Shown here: piece after piece, positions 63,676 through 64,000 of the stretch | How positions within the stretch are numbered: the stretch's first letter is position 1 | Layout: every line of letters starts with the position of its first letter | DNA from: Pseudomonas pharyngis | GTDB lineage: Bacteria > Pseudomonadota > Gammaproteobacteria > Pseudomonadales > Pseudomonadaceae | Assembly: GCF_021602345.1 (NCBI RefSeq) | Contig: NZ_BQID01000001.1 | Location: 248,001 to 312,000 of the forward strand | Length of the DNA: 64,000 nucleotides | Direction of reading: 5' to 3' | The notes under the pieces: generated by a model | Databases searched by the model: none | Told to the model about the DNA's origin: nothing | The model's input: the letters and a program-made list of their open reading frames with translations, nothing else | Made by a program: the position numbers and the translations under genes

Positions 63676-64000
63676 TCAGTCGCGCGCTAAAAGGCGCGGG
63701 GCAAGCTCTTTGAGAGCGCGGCGATACACTTCGCGCTTGAATGTCACCACCTGGCCCAACGGATACCAATAACTGACCCAGCGCCAGCCATCGAACTCCG
63801 GTTTACCGGTCAAATCCATCCGCACCCGCTGCTCGTTGGAGATCAGGCGCAGGAGAAACCATTTCTGTTTCTGGCCGATGCACAGCGGTTGGCTGTGGGT
63901 TCGCACCAGACGTTGCGGCAAACGATAGCGCAACCAGCCCCGGGTACAGGCGAGAATTTCAACATCTTCGCGTTCCAGGCCAACTTCTTCGTTCAGCTCG
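63676..64000 (-). CDS. rppH: RNA pyrophosphohydrolase RppH (5' end missing)
   Basis: A Nudix enzyme that removes pyrophosphate from 5' mRNA ends and triggers decay. Only the C-terminal 107 residues are inside the window. The tail of the Nudix box (ELNEEVGL) is at the edge, followed by [12 protein letters not shown] and the RppH-specific [29 protein letters not shown]. The frame runs off the end of the window. Confidence 0.95.

Noticed and set aside
61437-63713. 758-codon + strand frame opposite ptsP
   Set aside because: Same shadow effect; ptsP on the - strand is complete and well supported.

Overview
The window is GC-rich, densely packed chromosomal DNA from a fluorescent-type Pseudomonas (P. 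fluorescens group or a close relative). The evidence is the gene order pyrB-pyrC', pilT-yggS-proC-yggT-metX-metW-rdgB-hemW-trmB-thiG-thiS, mtgA-rpoH-ftsX-ftsE-ftsY, coaD-ferredoxin-mutM, ilvD, folA, thyA-lgt and ptsP-rppH, which resembles P. aeruginosa PAO1 as I remember it. REP/REPIN palindromes typical of this group (cores such as GAGCGGGCTTGCTCGC) add support. I see no rRNA, tRNA, prophage, insertion sequence or CRISPR array.

Layout. 0-2.2 kb: pyrB (5' end cut off) with a dihydroorotase-like partner lacking the metal-binding HxH. 2.2-4.6 kb: TM2 protein, NlpC/P60 peptidase and pilT. 4.8-11.6 kb: long + strand run of housekeeping genes, yggS to a DUF3392 gene. 11.8-14.0 kb (-): trmB, thiG, thiS, DUF423. 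14.1-19.0 kb: mtgA, then rpoH, ftsX, ftsE, ftsY on -. 19.4-24.7 kb: paired M16 peptidases, rsmD, a YheT-like hydrolase and an AraC regulator. 24.7-30.1 kb: sulfurtransferase, then a TetR regulator divergent from an aldehyde dehydrogenase, a Tat-type lipoprotein and a GMC oxidoreductase, probably an alcohol/aldehyde oxidation system. 30.2-35.2 kb: coaD, ferredoxin, mutM, an HDOD protein, a PfpI-like protein and rlmI.

35.3-38.9 kb is the most unusual part. An AT-rich segment holds a promoter, a 23-codon ORF with a good ribosome binding site, and an 11-bp perfect hairpin. Three translationally coupled genes follow: a SagB/McbC-type FMN dehydrogenase, an AurF-type non-haem diiron oxygenase with all seven expected ligands, and a Bcr/CflA-type MFS exporter. 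This looks like a compact peptide-derived (RiPP-like) natural product cassette that I cannot match to a described system. The RiPP reading is an inference.

39-47.7 kb: ilvD, phosphorylcholine phosphatase, L-cystine transporter, folA, a DUF2868/DUF3482 pair and a small EF-hand-like protein. 47.8-54.6 kb: phosphonate locus with a PhnZ-like HD oxygenase, a TIGR03364-type FAD oxidoreductase, a 2-aminoethylphosphonate-type ABC transporter and a LysR regulator. The two enzymes lie just outside a pair of REPINs that flank the transporter genes. 54.6-57.5 kb: cadA and cadR diverging from a MerR-type operator-promoter with a 19-bp spacer. 57.6-64 kb: thyA, lgt, a TauE-like permease, an NRDE protein, ptsP and the 3' part of rppH.

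Most - or + strand frames opposite these genes are shadows of high-GC coding sequence and are not annotated. Residue counts and repeat positions were made by eye. No database search was possible, so family assignments rest on motif recognition.
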